NCBI GenBank assembly: GCA_964384825.1
Contig: CAYLMM010000035.1
Location: 1 to 29,694 of the forward strand
Length of the DNA: 29,694 nt
Reading direction: 5' to 3'
Source: CAYLMM01 sp964384825
GTDB lineage: Bacteria; Krumholzibacteriota; Krumholzibacteriia; LZORAL124-64-63
Made by a program: the position numbers and the translations under genes. Numbering within the stretch: position 1 is the stretch's first letter; every line of letters starts with the position of its first letter. Below, one piece after another: positions 18,901 to 26,364 of this stretch. The notes under the pieces were generated by a model. That model had not been told where the DNA came from. It did no database searches and saw nothing but the letters and a program-made list of their open reading frames with translations.

Positions 18901-18936
18901 ATCGCAATCCGCGACCGTACGGAAACGGATTGCAAT
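18901..18936. promoter_or_regulatory. Concentric nested dyad, candidate operator upstream of sigma factor gene
   Basis: Outer arms ATCGCAATCCG (18901-18911) and CGGATTGCAAT (18926-18936) pair at 10 of 11 positions. An inner perfect palindrome CCGTACGG (18915-18922) has exactly the same centre. This lies in the AT-richer 250-bp gap before the sigma factor gene. No clear -35/-10 pair was found in this gap on the minus strand. It may bind a regulator or form an RNA hairpin. Confidence 0.4.
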
Positions 18937-18988
18937 AAAACACGATGCACTCATACCGTTCCGCTCTGTTTTTCCGTGCCAATTCGCG

Positions 18989-19023
18989 AAAAAGCCGGGA
19001 ATTGACATAATGTCAATTCCCGG
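18989..19023 (-). terminator. Rho-independent terminator of the DUF4139 gene
   Basis: A perfect 14-bp inverted repeat (CCGGGAATTGACAT, 18995-19008, and its complement at 19010-19023) around one base. On the minus strand it is followed by C and five T residues (18989-18993). It lies 31 bp after the stop of the DUF4139 gene. The stem also contains TTGACAT on both strands. Confidence 0.85.
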
Positions 19024-19053
19024 TCGAAATCAAGGTCAGTTTGTCAAGCGGGC

Positions 19054-20469
19054 TCAGCTCTCCACGCGGACCCGGAACTCGAGCGCCGTCTCCCCGTCCG
19101 CGGGCACTTCCAGATCGAAACGGGCAGTCGCCGCATCGAGCTTCCGGTGGGAATGAGTGGACGAGAGGATCTCCCACTCGCCGGGAAAGGATTCGCGCAC
19201 GTCGACGGTCACCGGATCGTCCTTGTGGTTGCGGACGACGACGCGCAGGGCGGTCTCGAAGACCCGGTCGCCGATCCGCCGGTAATCCACCCGGGTGCAT
19301 TCGGCCTTGATGTCGAAGGACTTGCCGACGGTCAGCTCGACCTCTTCGTCGCGGGGGATGTGGCCGATGCGGTCCTCGCCCAGCAACTGCCTCTGCCCCG
19401 ACTCGGACGAGCCGTAGACCCGCACCACGCCCGCGGGCAGCGGCATCCCCAACGCGTTGTCCTTCTCGTTGGCGAACGCCACCAGGGTCGTCACGTCGGG
19501 CTTGTCCGAAGCGGAGCCGTGGGCGTTGAGCAGGCCGGGAGTCGGCGCCACGCGATAGCGACGCTCGACCTTCACGCCGGCGGCCTTGAACAGCGAAAGC
19601 TGCTTGGTGCTGTTGTCCCTGAAGGTCGTGCGGCCGGGCATCGTGTAGAGATGGTAGTCGAAAAGGCCCTCCTGGCGCACGCCGTCGGCCATGGCGAAGG
19701 CGACCTTCCCGGCCTCCATGCGCCGAAGCACCGGCATCTCGGGCGGCGCCTGGTGGATCTCGCCGGCCACCAGCAGCACCTGGGCGTCGGCGAACGAGGC
19801 GCCGCTGCGGTTGTCGAGCGAGACCCAGGCCTGCAGGTCGGCCTCGCGGCAGGGGGCGTCGACATCCAGGACGTAGTCGGTCGACCAGGAAAGGCCGCGG
19901 GTCAGATAGCTGACCTCGATGTCGTCCTTGGCCGCCCTCTTCGATTCCGCGCGCCAGACCAGGGTCGGACGGGCGCGCAGATTCTGCGGCAGCGCGGGCA
20001 GGGCGATGCGCCCCGGCACTTCGAAGACGACCTCGCCCCCGACCTCGAACACCGGGCCGTGGGCCGACCCGAGCAGCACGCCCTCGACGCGGGAACCGTC
20101 CTCCTGGAGCCAGGCGACCGGCTTGCCGACGTATTTCTCGAGGATCTTGTCGCGCGACATCAGGTCGAATTCGTAGTTCTGCTCGAGGATGGTCAGCGGC
20201 AGGCGCGGGCCGGGTTCGACCAGCAGCGAACGCGGCTCGATCTTCTCGGGAACGCCGCGGTACTCGAGGGTGAACTCGCCGCGCGGGACCTCGAGCGTCC
20301 GCACCTCGCGCACCAGCGCCAGATCCCTGTTGTAGATGGTCACCGAAAGGTCGGTCCGGGCATCGGAGTCGAGCGCCCGCGCCGCGGGGCCGCTCCCGGC
20401 CGCCGCCGGTCCCGCCGAGGCGGCGCAGAGAAGCAGGGCGGCTCCGGCCATCAGGTTCCTGAAAGTCAT
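19054..20469 (-). CDS. Exported DUF4139 domain protein
   Basis: A 471-aa protein with a signal peptide (FRNLMAGAALLLCAASA, cleavage near AAAGS). The N-terminal part has the typical opening VTIYNRDLALVREVRTLEVPRG, and the rest matches the mucoidy-inhibitor/DUF4139 layout of beta-rich domains (LSWSTDYVLDVD; VSLDNRSGASFADAQVLLVAGE). Homologues are widespread in Gram-negatives with no agreed function; a cell-surface role is likely. ATG 20469 has AAGGA upstream; an upstream ATG (20499) lacks an RBS and spoils the signal peptide. It is divergent from the receiver gene across a 195-bp gap in which I find no convincing promoter. Confidence 0.85.
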   Translation of the reverse strand: MTFRNLMAGAALLLCAASAGPAAAGSGPAARALDSDARTDLSVTIYNRDLALVREVRTLEVPRGEFTLEYRGVPEKIEPRSLLVEPGPRLPLTILEQNYEFDLMSRDKILEKYVGKPVAWLQEDGSRVEGVLLGSAHGPVFEVGGEVVFEVPGRIALPALPQNLRARPTLVWRAESKRAAKDDIEVSYLTRGLSWSTDYVLDVDAPCREADLQAWVSLDNRSGASFADAQVLLVAGEIHQAPPEMPVLRRMEAGKVAFAMADGVRQEGLFDYHLYTMPGRTTFRDNSTKQLSLFKAAGVKVERRYRVAPTPGLLNAHGSASDKPDVTTLVAFANEKDNALGMPLPAGVVRVYGSSESGQRQLLGEDRIGHIPRDEEVELTVGKSFDIKAECTRVDYRRIGDRVFETALRVVVRNHKDDPVTVDVRESFPGEWEILSSTHSHRKLDAATARFDLEVPADGETALEFRVRVES

Positions 20470-20664
20470 CGCGTGTCCTTTCGTTGCCGTCATCCTCATC
20501 CGCAGACGGTGTTAAAGCCGGGGGCCCGGCGGTCGATCACTTGTCCGTGGCCCGATGCGACGGTGATCCTTCCGCCGCGCCGTGCAGCCCTTAACGCGAC
20601 ACCATCGCCGCCGGTTCCATCGACGGCATCGAATAACGGGCCTCTCAACAGGCAGGAGACCCCC

Positions 20665-21042
20665 TTGCATCCCACAGTGCTGATCCTCGACGACACCGAA
20701 TTCATGCGTTTCATCCTGAAAGATATCATCGAGGAGTCGGGAGTGCCGCTGGTCGCCGAGGCCGGCACGGTCGCCGAGGCGCGGCGGCTGTTCTCGGCCC
20801 TCGAGCCCGATATCGTGGCGATCGACCTGGCCACGCCGGGAGTCGACGGTCCGGCCCTGGTGCGGGAATTCGTGAGCGCCCGACCGGGAACCCTGGTCGC
20901 GGTCATCACCACCCTCGATCGTCGCGCCGACGCCCGGGCCGCCCTGGAAGCGGGCGCCGTGGACGTCATCATCACGCCCTACGATCCCCTGGAAGTCCGC
21001 GAGACCCTGCGCGACATGCTGGCGGTGGCGACGCCGGTCTAG
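20665..21042 (+). CDS. Single-domain response regulator receiver lacking the conserved Lys
   Basis: A 125-aa CheY-like receiver with no output domain. The acidic pair is D9-D10, the phosphoacceptor D54 (DIVAIDLATPG) and the switch Thr is T82 (VITTLD). The lysine that normally precedes the conserved Pro (KP) is Thr here (T104 in VIITPYDP), so phosphorylation-driven switching may be weakened or altered. The TTG at 20665 has AGGAG six bases upstream; a GTG at 20677 is an internal alternative. There is no kinase next to it. It ends 4 bp before the convergent uppP gene with no terminator between. Confidence 0.88.
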   Translation: MHPTVLILDDTEFMRFILKDIIEESGVPLVAEAGTVAEARRLFSALEPDIVAIDLATPGVDGPALVREFVSARPGTLVAVITTLDRRADARAALEAGAVDVIITPYDPLEVRETLRDMLAVATPV

Positions 21043-21046
21043 GACG

Positions 21047-21829
21047 TCAGACCAGCAGCAGAACCGCAACCCCCAGGGGCAGGCAATAGAGGGCGAACTT
21101 CCAGAAATGCCGCGCGACGACCGCCATGGTCGTCAGGCGGATGGCCACCAGGCCGACGCCGAACGCGACGAGCGCCCCGAGCACAAGTCCCAGCCAACCG
21201 CCTTCCGCGGGCTGTGCCCCATCGATCAATTGCAGAACCAGGGCGCCGCCGATCGCGGGCACCGAGAGCAGGAAGCTGAACCGGGCCGCCTCGCGCCGCG
21301 GCAGCCGCAGCCAGAGCGAAGCCGAGATCGTCGAGCCCGAGCGGCTGATCCCCGGGATGATGGCCAGGGCCTGCGCGCAGCCGATCAGCAGCGACCGGCT
21401 CAGCGAGGGCGCCACCGGATACCACGTGCCGCGCGCGGTGCGTTCGTCGGAACGGTTGCGCCGCGTCGACAAGAGCACCAGGCCGGTGAACAGCAGTCCG
21501 GCCCCGGCGGCCGCGGGGCTGGAGAACAGGGCCTCGATCCGATCCTTGAAGAGCAATCCCACCGCGACCGCCGGCAAGGTGCCGACGACCAGGGCCACGA
21601 CGTACTGGACGGCCGGCGCGTCGAAACGCAGCAGACGGCCCACCTCCCGCCGGTAGACGAACAGCACCGAGCCCAGGGTGCCGACGTGCAGCACTACGTC
21701 CAGGAAGACGTCGCCGGTATGGGATCCGAGCCAGTGCTGCAGGAGCACGAGATGTCCGGAGCTGCTGACCGGCAGGAATTCGGTCAGCCCCTGCACGAAG
21801 GCCAGGGCGAAGAGGGGACCCAGATTCAA
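21047..21829 (-). CDS. uppP: Undecaprenyl-diphosphate phosphatase UppP/BacA
   Basis: An integral membrane enzyme that dephosphorylates undecaprenyl diphosphate, recycling the lipid carrier for peptidoglycan and O-antigen; overproduction gives bacitracin resistance. The 260-aa length is normal. Both signature blocks are present: QGLTEFLPVSSSGHL at residues 13-27 and IIPGISRSGSTI around 160. Seven to eight TMs are predicted. The start is TTG at 21829, which gives the conserved N-terminus; an AAGGA lies about 11 nt upstream. It is 28 bp after the TPR gene and probably co-transcribed. Confidence 0.96.
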   Translation of the reverse strand: MNLGPLFALAFVQGLTEFLPVSSSGHLVLLQHWLGSHTGDVFLDVVLHVGTLGSVLFVYRREVGRLLRFDAPAVQYVVALVVGTLPAVAVGLLFKDRIEALFSSPAAAGAGLLFTGLVLLSTRRNRSDERTARGTWYPVAPSLSRSLLIGCAQALAIIPGISRSGSTISASLWLRLPRREAARFSFLLSVPAIGGALVLQLIDGAQPAEGGWLGLVLGALVAFGVGLVAIRLTTMAVVARHFWKFALYCLPLGVAVLLLV

Positions 21830-21857
21830 GTCGTCACCATCCTTGGAAACGGGGCGA

Positions 21858-22709
21858 TCAGTTCCTGGCGAGCCGGTAATGCTCGCGGGCCTCCTGCGAC
21901 AGATGGAGGGCGTCGCAGGTCAGGGCCGTCTGGTAATGGACCCGGCCGTCGTCGGGCAGGGCCTCCAGCGCCCGGCGCAGGGCCGCCAGGGCCTCCTCGA
22001 AACGGCCCAGCTTGTGCAGGCATACGCCCGCGTAGTAGTCGGAACGCACCAGCCGGGGATCGGCATCGCGCACGCGGGCGAACCGTTCGACCGCCTCGGC
22101 GTAGATGCCCTTCTTCATCAGCGTCAGGCCGAAGTAGTAGACGCCCGCCGCGTAATCCGGATCGAGGCCCAGACATTCCTCGAAGCAGGTCAAGGCCTGG
22201 TCGTAGGCGGCCGTCTGGTAATGGACCAGGCCGAGATTGTGCCAGCCCTCGGCGTCGGGCGCGGCGGCGATGGCGGCCTCGAAGCAGCGGATCGCCTCGT
22301 TGGAGCGGCCCTGCTCGGCGTAGATCGCGCCGAGGTTGTGATGGGCCTGCGCGTTGCCGGAATCGGCCAGGATGGCGCGATGGAAGGACTGCACGGCCTC
22401 GCCGCGGCGGCCGAGGGCGTCGAGGGTGGCGCCGAGATTGGTCAGGTACCGGCTCTCGCCTTCGGAGATCTCGACCGCGCGGCTGAAGGCCACGACCGCG
22501 GCCTGCAGATCGTTGCGCTTGCGCAGCACGCATCCCAGACGATAGCACCATTCGGCGCGGTCGGGCTCCCGCCCCACCGCCTCGCGGTAGGAGGCCAGGG
22601 CGGCGTCCAGATCGCCCGCCACCTCCCGCTCGCGTCCGTCCTCGAACCAGCGGTCGGCGGACCACCCGGCGCGGTCGCCGCCGGCTCCGATGTCGTTTTC
22701 GTCATGCAT
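21858..22709 (-). CDS. Cytoplasmic TPR-repeat protein
   Basis: A 283-aa protein made almost wholly of tetratricopeptide repeats, about seven units from residue ~25 on (for example NLGATLDALGRRGEAVQSFHRAI, given as start and end of one unit). No signal peptide or extra domain, so it is probably a cytoplasmic scaffold; partner unknown. The ATG at 22709 has no Shine-Dalgarno, and a good promoter places the transcript start at or next to it, so the mRNA is probably leaderless. A frame extension upstream to 23207 is antisense to the neighbouring gene. It precedes uppP. Confidence 0.82.
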   Translation of the reverse strand: MHDENDIGAGGDRAGWSADRWFEDGREREVAGDLDAALASYREAVGREPDRAEWCYRLGCVLRKRNDLQAAVVAFSRAVEISEGESRYLTNLGATLDALGRRGEAVQSFHRAILADSGNAQAHHNLGAIYAEQGRSNEAIRCFEAAIAAAPDAEGWHNLGLVHYQTAAYDQALTCFEECLGLDPDYAAGVYYFGLTLMKKGIYAEAVERFARVRDADPRLVRSDYYAGVCLHKLGRFEEALAALRRALEALPDDGRVHYQTALTCDALHLSQEAREHYRLARN

Positions 22710-22715
22710 GGCGGC

Positions 22716-22744
22716 AGAATAACCACCGGCGGTACCGGGGTCAA
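22716..22744 (-). promoter_or_regulatory. Promoter of the TPR-uppP unit, predicted leaderless
   Basis: -35 TTGACC (22739-22744), 17-bp spacer, -10 TATTCT (22716-22721) on the minus strand. Only six bases (GCCGCC) separate the -10 from the ATG, so initiation at the usual distance falls on the A of the start codon. Confidence 0.55.
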
Positions 22745-22881
22745 CGCCTTGTTCCGGCGAGATTTCCGCCTGCGGGCCTCCGTTTGGGCTCAAGACGGGC
22801 GATCGCCGTACGATAACTGCTCTGAAGCGACGAAAGCACGCGTCGCACGATGGTATTCCTTCGTCACCGGAGTGCTGATAC

Positions 22882-23322
22882 ATGGCCGCATCCAACACCG
22901 ATCGCATCCTCAAGGATATGTTCGCCCGTCTGCTGAACCTCGAGCCCGACGATTCGCTGAACGCCAAGCTGGTTCCGGTGGTCGACGGAGTGATGGAGAA
23001 GATGCAGCGCAACGTCGATCTGGACACCGTCCAGGGCCAGAACATGATGCGCGCCCTGCTCTGCTCGATGGTCGTCCACGGCTGGGGACTGGGCATGCAT
23101 CCCCACAACTCCCCCGGCCGCAACATCGACGGCAAGCCGGTCGAGGTGAAGGTCAGCAAGGACATCCTGATCCCGCTGGACGACCTGCGATCGCTGCGAT
23201 ACATCAAGAAGGACGATCAGGGCCGGGTGAAGAAGGCCCTCTTCGAGCCCGACCAGAACGAGAGGATCCGCCAGAACATCGACGCCATCCTCGGCGAGGT
23301 GAGCCGGCGCTGGAAGAAATAG
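22882..23322 (+). CDS. Hypothetical protein, 146 aa, unknown family
   Basis: I do not recognise this protein. It is soluble and has two halves: a helical N-terminal half (residues ~5-70, from TDRILKDMFARLL to RALLCSMVVHGWGLGMHPH) and a charged C-terminal half with DILIPLDDLRSLRYIKKDDQGRVKKAL that could form beta strands, ending in a basic helix (SRRWKK). No signal peptide or TM. The ATG at 22882 has GGAG nine bases upstream. It is a single-gene unit: divergent from the TPR gene and closed by a strong terminator. A palindrome GGCGATCGCC and a weak -10-like TACGAT (22809-22814) lie in the upstream gap. Codon use matches neighbours, so it is probably a native gene. Confidence 0.8.
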   Translation: MAASNTDRILKDMFARLLNLEPDDSLNAKLVPVVDGVMEKMQRNVDLDTVQGQNMMRALLCSMVVHGWGLGMHPHNSPGRNIDGKPVEVKVSKDILIPLDDLRSLRYIKKDDQGRVKKALFEPDQNERIRQNIDAILGEVSRRWKK

Positions 23323-23339
23323 AACCGCCCGCAGATCCA

Positions 23340-23376
23340 GGGCCCCGGCGTCCCCAGGGACGGCGGGGCCCTTTTT
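23340..23376 (+). terminator. Rho-independent terminator
   Basis: Outer stem GGGCCCC (23340-23346) / GGGGCCC (23365-23371), inner stem CGTCCC/GGGACG, then five T residues (23372-23376). It lies 17 bp after the 146-aa gene and before the convergent zinc-ribbon gene. Confidence 0.9.
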
Positions 23377-23396
23377 CGTGCCGGGCGGCCGCGGGA

Positions 23397-23906
23397 TCAG
23401 ACGTTCAAAGGGGCTCCGGATGCGAGGATCTCCTGCAGGGCCTCGCGGAAGATCCCGGCGGCCCGGTCGCGGGGCAGGCTCGAGCGGGCGCGGATGAGCT
23501 TCCAGGAAGCCGCGATCTCGGGCGTGAATTCGGCCAGGATGCGGTCGGCACCCAGGGCCTCGTCCCGGCGCGCCCGATGGTAATGCAGGATGTCGGAAGC
23601 CAGCGCGCGGGCCAGCAGACGGGTGCGGGCGAGTTCCCGGGGGCCGGCCGCGGGCTCATCTCCTGAAACCGGTTCGGAAACGTCGGGGGATCCGGTCGCG
23701 GGAGACGGTTCGGAAGCGGCGGCCGCGGGTTCGGGCGCCGGGGCGGAAAGCTCGGGATCGAGGTCGGGATCCGGGGATTCGGGATCGACGCCGTCGAGAC
23801 GGAAGACCGCCCGGCACACGGGGCAACGGACCCGCAGCACGCGGGCCGGCACCCGGCCGTCGTCGAATTCGTAGCGGGCCCCGCAGGCCCGGCAGGTCAC
23901 GATCAA
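23397..23906 (-). CDS. MJ0042-type zinc-ribbon protein
   Basis: A 169-aa protein. The N-terminal ~38 residues form an MJ0042-family finger: CRACGARYEF, then CPVCRAVFRLDG, two CxxC pairs. A long Pro/Glu/Ser-rich acidic linker (~40-90) and a helical, Arg-rich C-terminal domain (~90-165) follow. In other bacteria such fingers begin membrane or regulatory proteins; the function here is unknown and no TM is present. The ATG at 23912 directly abuts AGGAG (no spacing), whereas TTG at 23906 has the ideal 6-nt spacing and gives M-IVTCRACG, so I prefer TTG. The gene follows recG by 70 bp in the same direction. Confidence 0.75.
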   Translation of the reverse strand: MIVTCRACGARYEFDDGRVPARVLRVRCPVCRAVFRLDGVDPESPDPDLDPELSAPAPEPAAAASEPSPATGSPDVSEPVSGDEPAAGPRELARTRLLARALASDILHYHRARRDEALGADRILAEFTPEIAASWKLIRARSSLPRDRAAGIFREALQEILASGAPLNV

Positions 23907-23976
23907 GCCCATCTCCTGTTCGTCGGATTGCTCTGCGGGAATCGGCCGCCGGGCCGGGCGCTTGAGCCCGATCCGC

Positions 23977-26064
23977 TCAACCGCCGCCCAGCCGCGGCAG
24001 CAGCTTGCCGTAGCCCGCGTCCAGGGCGTCCCAGAGCCCGGCGTTCGCGGGCGACTCGAAGCGGGGGTCCTCGGCCAGCAGGGCGCGCGCGTCGGCGTCG
24101 CAGTCGCGGACCAGGGCGGCGTCGCGCAGGGGGTTGGCCAGGCGGAACATCGGCGTCCCGTGCTGTCTGACTCCCAGGATATCGCCGGGGCCCCGCCGCC
24201 GCATGTCCTCTTCGGCCAATTCGAAGCCGTCGGCGGTGGCGGCGAAGAAGCGGATGCGGTCCATGGTCTCGGGCGGCAGCCAGCGGTCGGCCACCAGATG
24301 GCACCAGGACTGCTCGCGCCCCCGGCCGACCCGCCCGCGCAGCTGATGCAGCTGGGCCAGGCCGAAACGCTCGGGATGGTGGATGACCATCGTCGTGGCG
24401 TTGGGCACGTCGACTCCGACCTCGACGACCGTGGTCGCGACCAGAAGGTCGACCTCGCCGCGGGCGAACGCGGACATGACCTGCTGCTTCTCGCGGGGCT
24501 TCAGCTTGCCGTGCAGCAGCGCGACCCGCAGCCCCGCGAAGGGTCCCGCGGACAACCGGCCGAACTCCTCGGTGGCGGCCTTCAGATCCTGTCCTTCGGT
24601 CTCCTCGATCACCGGGTAGATGACGTAGGCCTGCCGCCCGGCCTCGACGCGACGACGCACCTCGGCCTCCATCCCGCCGCATTCGGCGTCGCGCACCACG
24701 TCGGTCAGGATCGGACGCCGGCCCGCGGGCGATTCGTCGAGCAGGGAGAGATCGAGATCGCCGTAGAGGGTCAACGCCAGGCTGCGCGGGATCGGGGTGG
24801 CGCTCATCACCAGCACGTGGGGCGGCGCCTCGTCCCCCTTGCCGGATGCGGCCGTCGCCCGCTGCCGCACGCCGAACCGGTGCTGCTCGTCGACCACGGC
24901 GAGGCCCAGGCGCGGCATCGCGACGCCTTCCTGGATCAGGGCGTGGGTGCCGATCAGCAGGTCGATGTCGCCGCGCGCGGCCGCGGCCAGGATCCCGCGG
25001 CGCTCGGCGGCCGGAGTCGATCCGGTCAGGGTGGCGGTGCGGATCCCGAGCGGGCCGACCATCGCCGCGATCCCCTCGCCGTGCTGGCGGGCCAGGACCT
25101 CGGTCGGAGCCATGAACAGGGCCCGCCACCCCTGCTCGACCACGAACAGGCAGGCGATCACCGCCACCAGCGTCTTGCCCGAGCCGACATCGCCCTGAAG
25201 CAGGCGGTGCATGATCCGGCCCGAGCGCAGGTCGCGCAGGATCTCGGCCAGCACCCGCCTCTGCGCACCGGTCGGCTCGTAGGGCAGGGCCGCCACCAGC
25301 CGCGCGGTCAGGTCGCCCGGCGCCTCGAGCGTGATGCCGGTGCGCGCGCGACGGTGATCGCGCCGCAGCGCCATCATCAGTTGGATCAGCAGGATCTCCT
25401 CGTAGATCAGCCGCCGCAGCGAGGCGTCCCTCTGCTCGGCCGATGCGGGGAAATGCAGACCGCGCAGGGCGTCGGCCCGGGCCGGCAGACCGCGGGCGGC
25501 GATGAGCCGCGCCGGCAGGGTTTCCGGCAGCGAGGGAGCGACGGCCTCCAGGGTGACGTGGATCAGCTTGCGCAGCCAGTGCTGACCGATCCCCCGGGTC
25601 AGCGGATAGACCGGCACCATCCGCCCGGTATGCAGCAGATCGCGGCCCTCCTCGAGGATCTCGAAATCGGGATGGACCATCTGCAGGCGCCCGGAATGGA
25701 CCTGGGGCGTCCCCGACAGCATCACCTTCACGCCGGTGCGGAACTGCTTCAGCAGGTAGGACTGGTTGAACCACTGGCAGAACAGGATGCCGCCGGGATC
25801 GCCGACGGTGACCGTCTGCAGCGTGCGGCCCCGGCGCGTGCGGCGCTCCCCGGCGGTCAGGACCTCGCCGGCGACCGTGGCCGCCTTCCCGATCTCGAGC
25901 CGCGGAATCGGCGTCAGCCGGCTGCGGTCGAACCAAGCGCGGGGCAGCAGAGTCAGCAGATCGCCGACCGCCGATACCCCGAGCCGGCCCAGGGCCCGGG
26001 CGCGGGCGGGACCGACGGTCTTGAGGAACTGGACGTCGCTTTCCCAGGTGATTTCGGGGTTCAC
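23977..26064 (-). CDS. recG: ATP-dependent DNA helicase RecG
   Basis: Branch-migration helicase that remodels stalled forks, R-loops and Holliday junctions. The 695-aa length is normal. An N-terminal wedge/OB region (~1-260, including VGDLLTLLPRAWFDR and the GILFCQWFNQSYL stretch) is followed by helicase motifs: Walker A GDVGSGKT near 291-298, DEQH near 391-394, VMSATPIPRS, and motif VI QLRGRVGRG near 574, then the conserved TAD region (FELAEEDMRRRGPGDILG). The GTG at 26064 has GGAGG four bases upstream. Divergent from rpmB across 90 bp. Confidence 0.97.
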   Translation of the reverse strand: MNPEITWESDVQFLKTVGPARARALGRLGVSAVGDLLTLLPRAWFDRSRLTPIPRLEIGKAATVAGEVLTAGERRTRRGRTLQTVTVGDPGGILFCQWFNQSYLLKQFRTGVKVMLSGTPQVHSGRLQMVHPDFEILEEGRDLLHTGRMVPVYPLTRGIGQHWLRKLIHVTLEAVAPSLPETLPARLIAARGLPARADALRGLHFPASAEQRDASLRRLIYEEILLIQLMMALRRDHRRARTGITLEAPGDLTARLVAALPYEPTGAQRRVLAEILRDLRSGRIMHRLLQGDVGSGKTLVAVIACLFVVEQGWRALFMAPTEVLARQHGEGIAAMVGPLGIRTATLTGSTPAAERRGILAAAARGDIDLLIGTHALIQEGVAMPRLGLAVVDEQHRFGVRQRATAASGKGDEAPPHVLVMSATPIPRSLALTLYGDLDLSLLDESPAGRRPILTDVVRDAECGGMEAEVRRRVEAGRQAYVIYPVIEETEGQDLKAATEEFGRLSAGPFAGLRVALLHGKLKPREKQQVMSAFARGEVDLLVATTVVEVGVDVPNATTMVIHHPERFGLAQLHQLRGRVGRGREQSWCHLVADRWLPPETMDRIRFFAATADGFELAEEDMRRRGPGDILGVRQHGTPMFRLANPLRDAALVRDCDADARALLAEDPRFESPANAGLWDALDAGYGKLLPRLGGG

Positions 26065-26088
26065 TGCGCCTCCGTCGCGGGATTTAAC

Positions 26089-26117
26089 TTGCTGTGCTCG
26101 TCACAGGATGCTAGATT
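26089..26117 (+). promoter_or_regulatory. Promoter of rpmB
   Basis: -35 TTGCTG (26089-26094), 17-bp spacer, -10 TAGATT (26112-26117), 37 bp before the rpmB ATG. It lies in the short divergent gap with recG. Confidence 0.55.
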
Positions 26118-26154
26118 ATGCGGTCGCTGAAATCAATTCCGGGAGGACCCAGCC

Positions 26155-26346
26155 ATGAGCAGAAAATGCACGGTGTGCGGCAAGGGACCGCAGTACGGAA
26201 ACCGCGTCAGCCATGCCCACAATTTGACCCGGCATCGCTGGCTTCCGAACCTGCAGAAGATCAAGTTCGAGTACGAAGGCAAAGTGCAGCGGGGTTATGT
26301 CTGCACGCGCTGCATCCGCTCCAACGCCGTCCGCAAAGTGACTTGA
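26155..26346 (+). CDS. rpmB: 50S ribosomal protein L28, zinc-binding form
   Basis: A 63-aa ribosomal protein. The N-terminus SRKCTVCGKGPQYGNRVSH and the block NLTRHRWLPNLQK identify L28. Four cysteines in two CxxC pairs (Cys5/Cys8 and Cys50/Cys53) make it the zinc-binding C+ form, which some bacteria replace with a Cys-free paralogue under zinc shortage. The RBS GGGAGG lies 7 nt before the ATG. It is not linked to rpmG here. It ends 18 bp before the convergent TPR-parvulin gene, with a hairpin just inside that gene. Confidence 0.97.
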   Translation: MSRKCTVCGKGPQYGNRVSHAHNLTRHRWLPNLQKIKFEYEGKVQRGYVCTRCIRSNAVRKVT

Positions 26347-26364
26347 TCAGGTTTCCCCTGCAGT

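Noticed and set aside
18802..19008. 68-codon minus-strand ORF in the gap before the sigma factor gene
   Set aside because: It starts inside the terminator hairpin, has no RBS, and crosses the dyad and leader; more likely non-coding.
23962..26130. 722-codon plus-strand open frame
   Set aside because: Antisense shadow of recG; no motifs.
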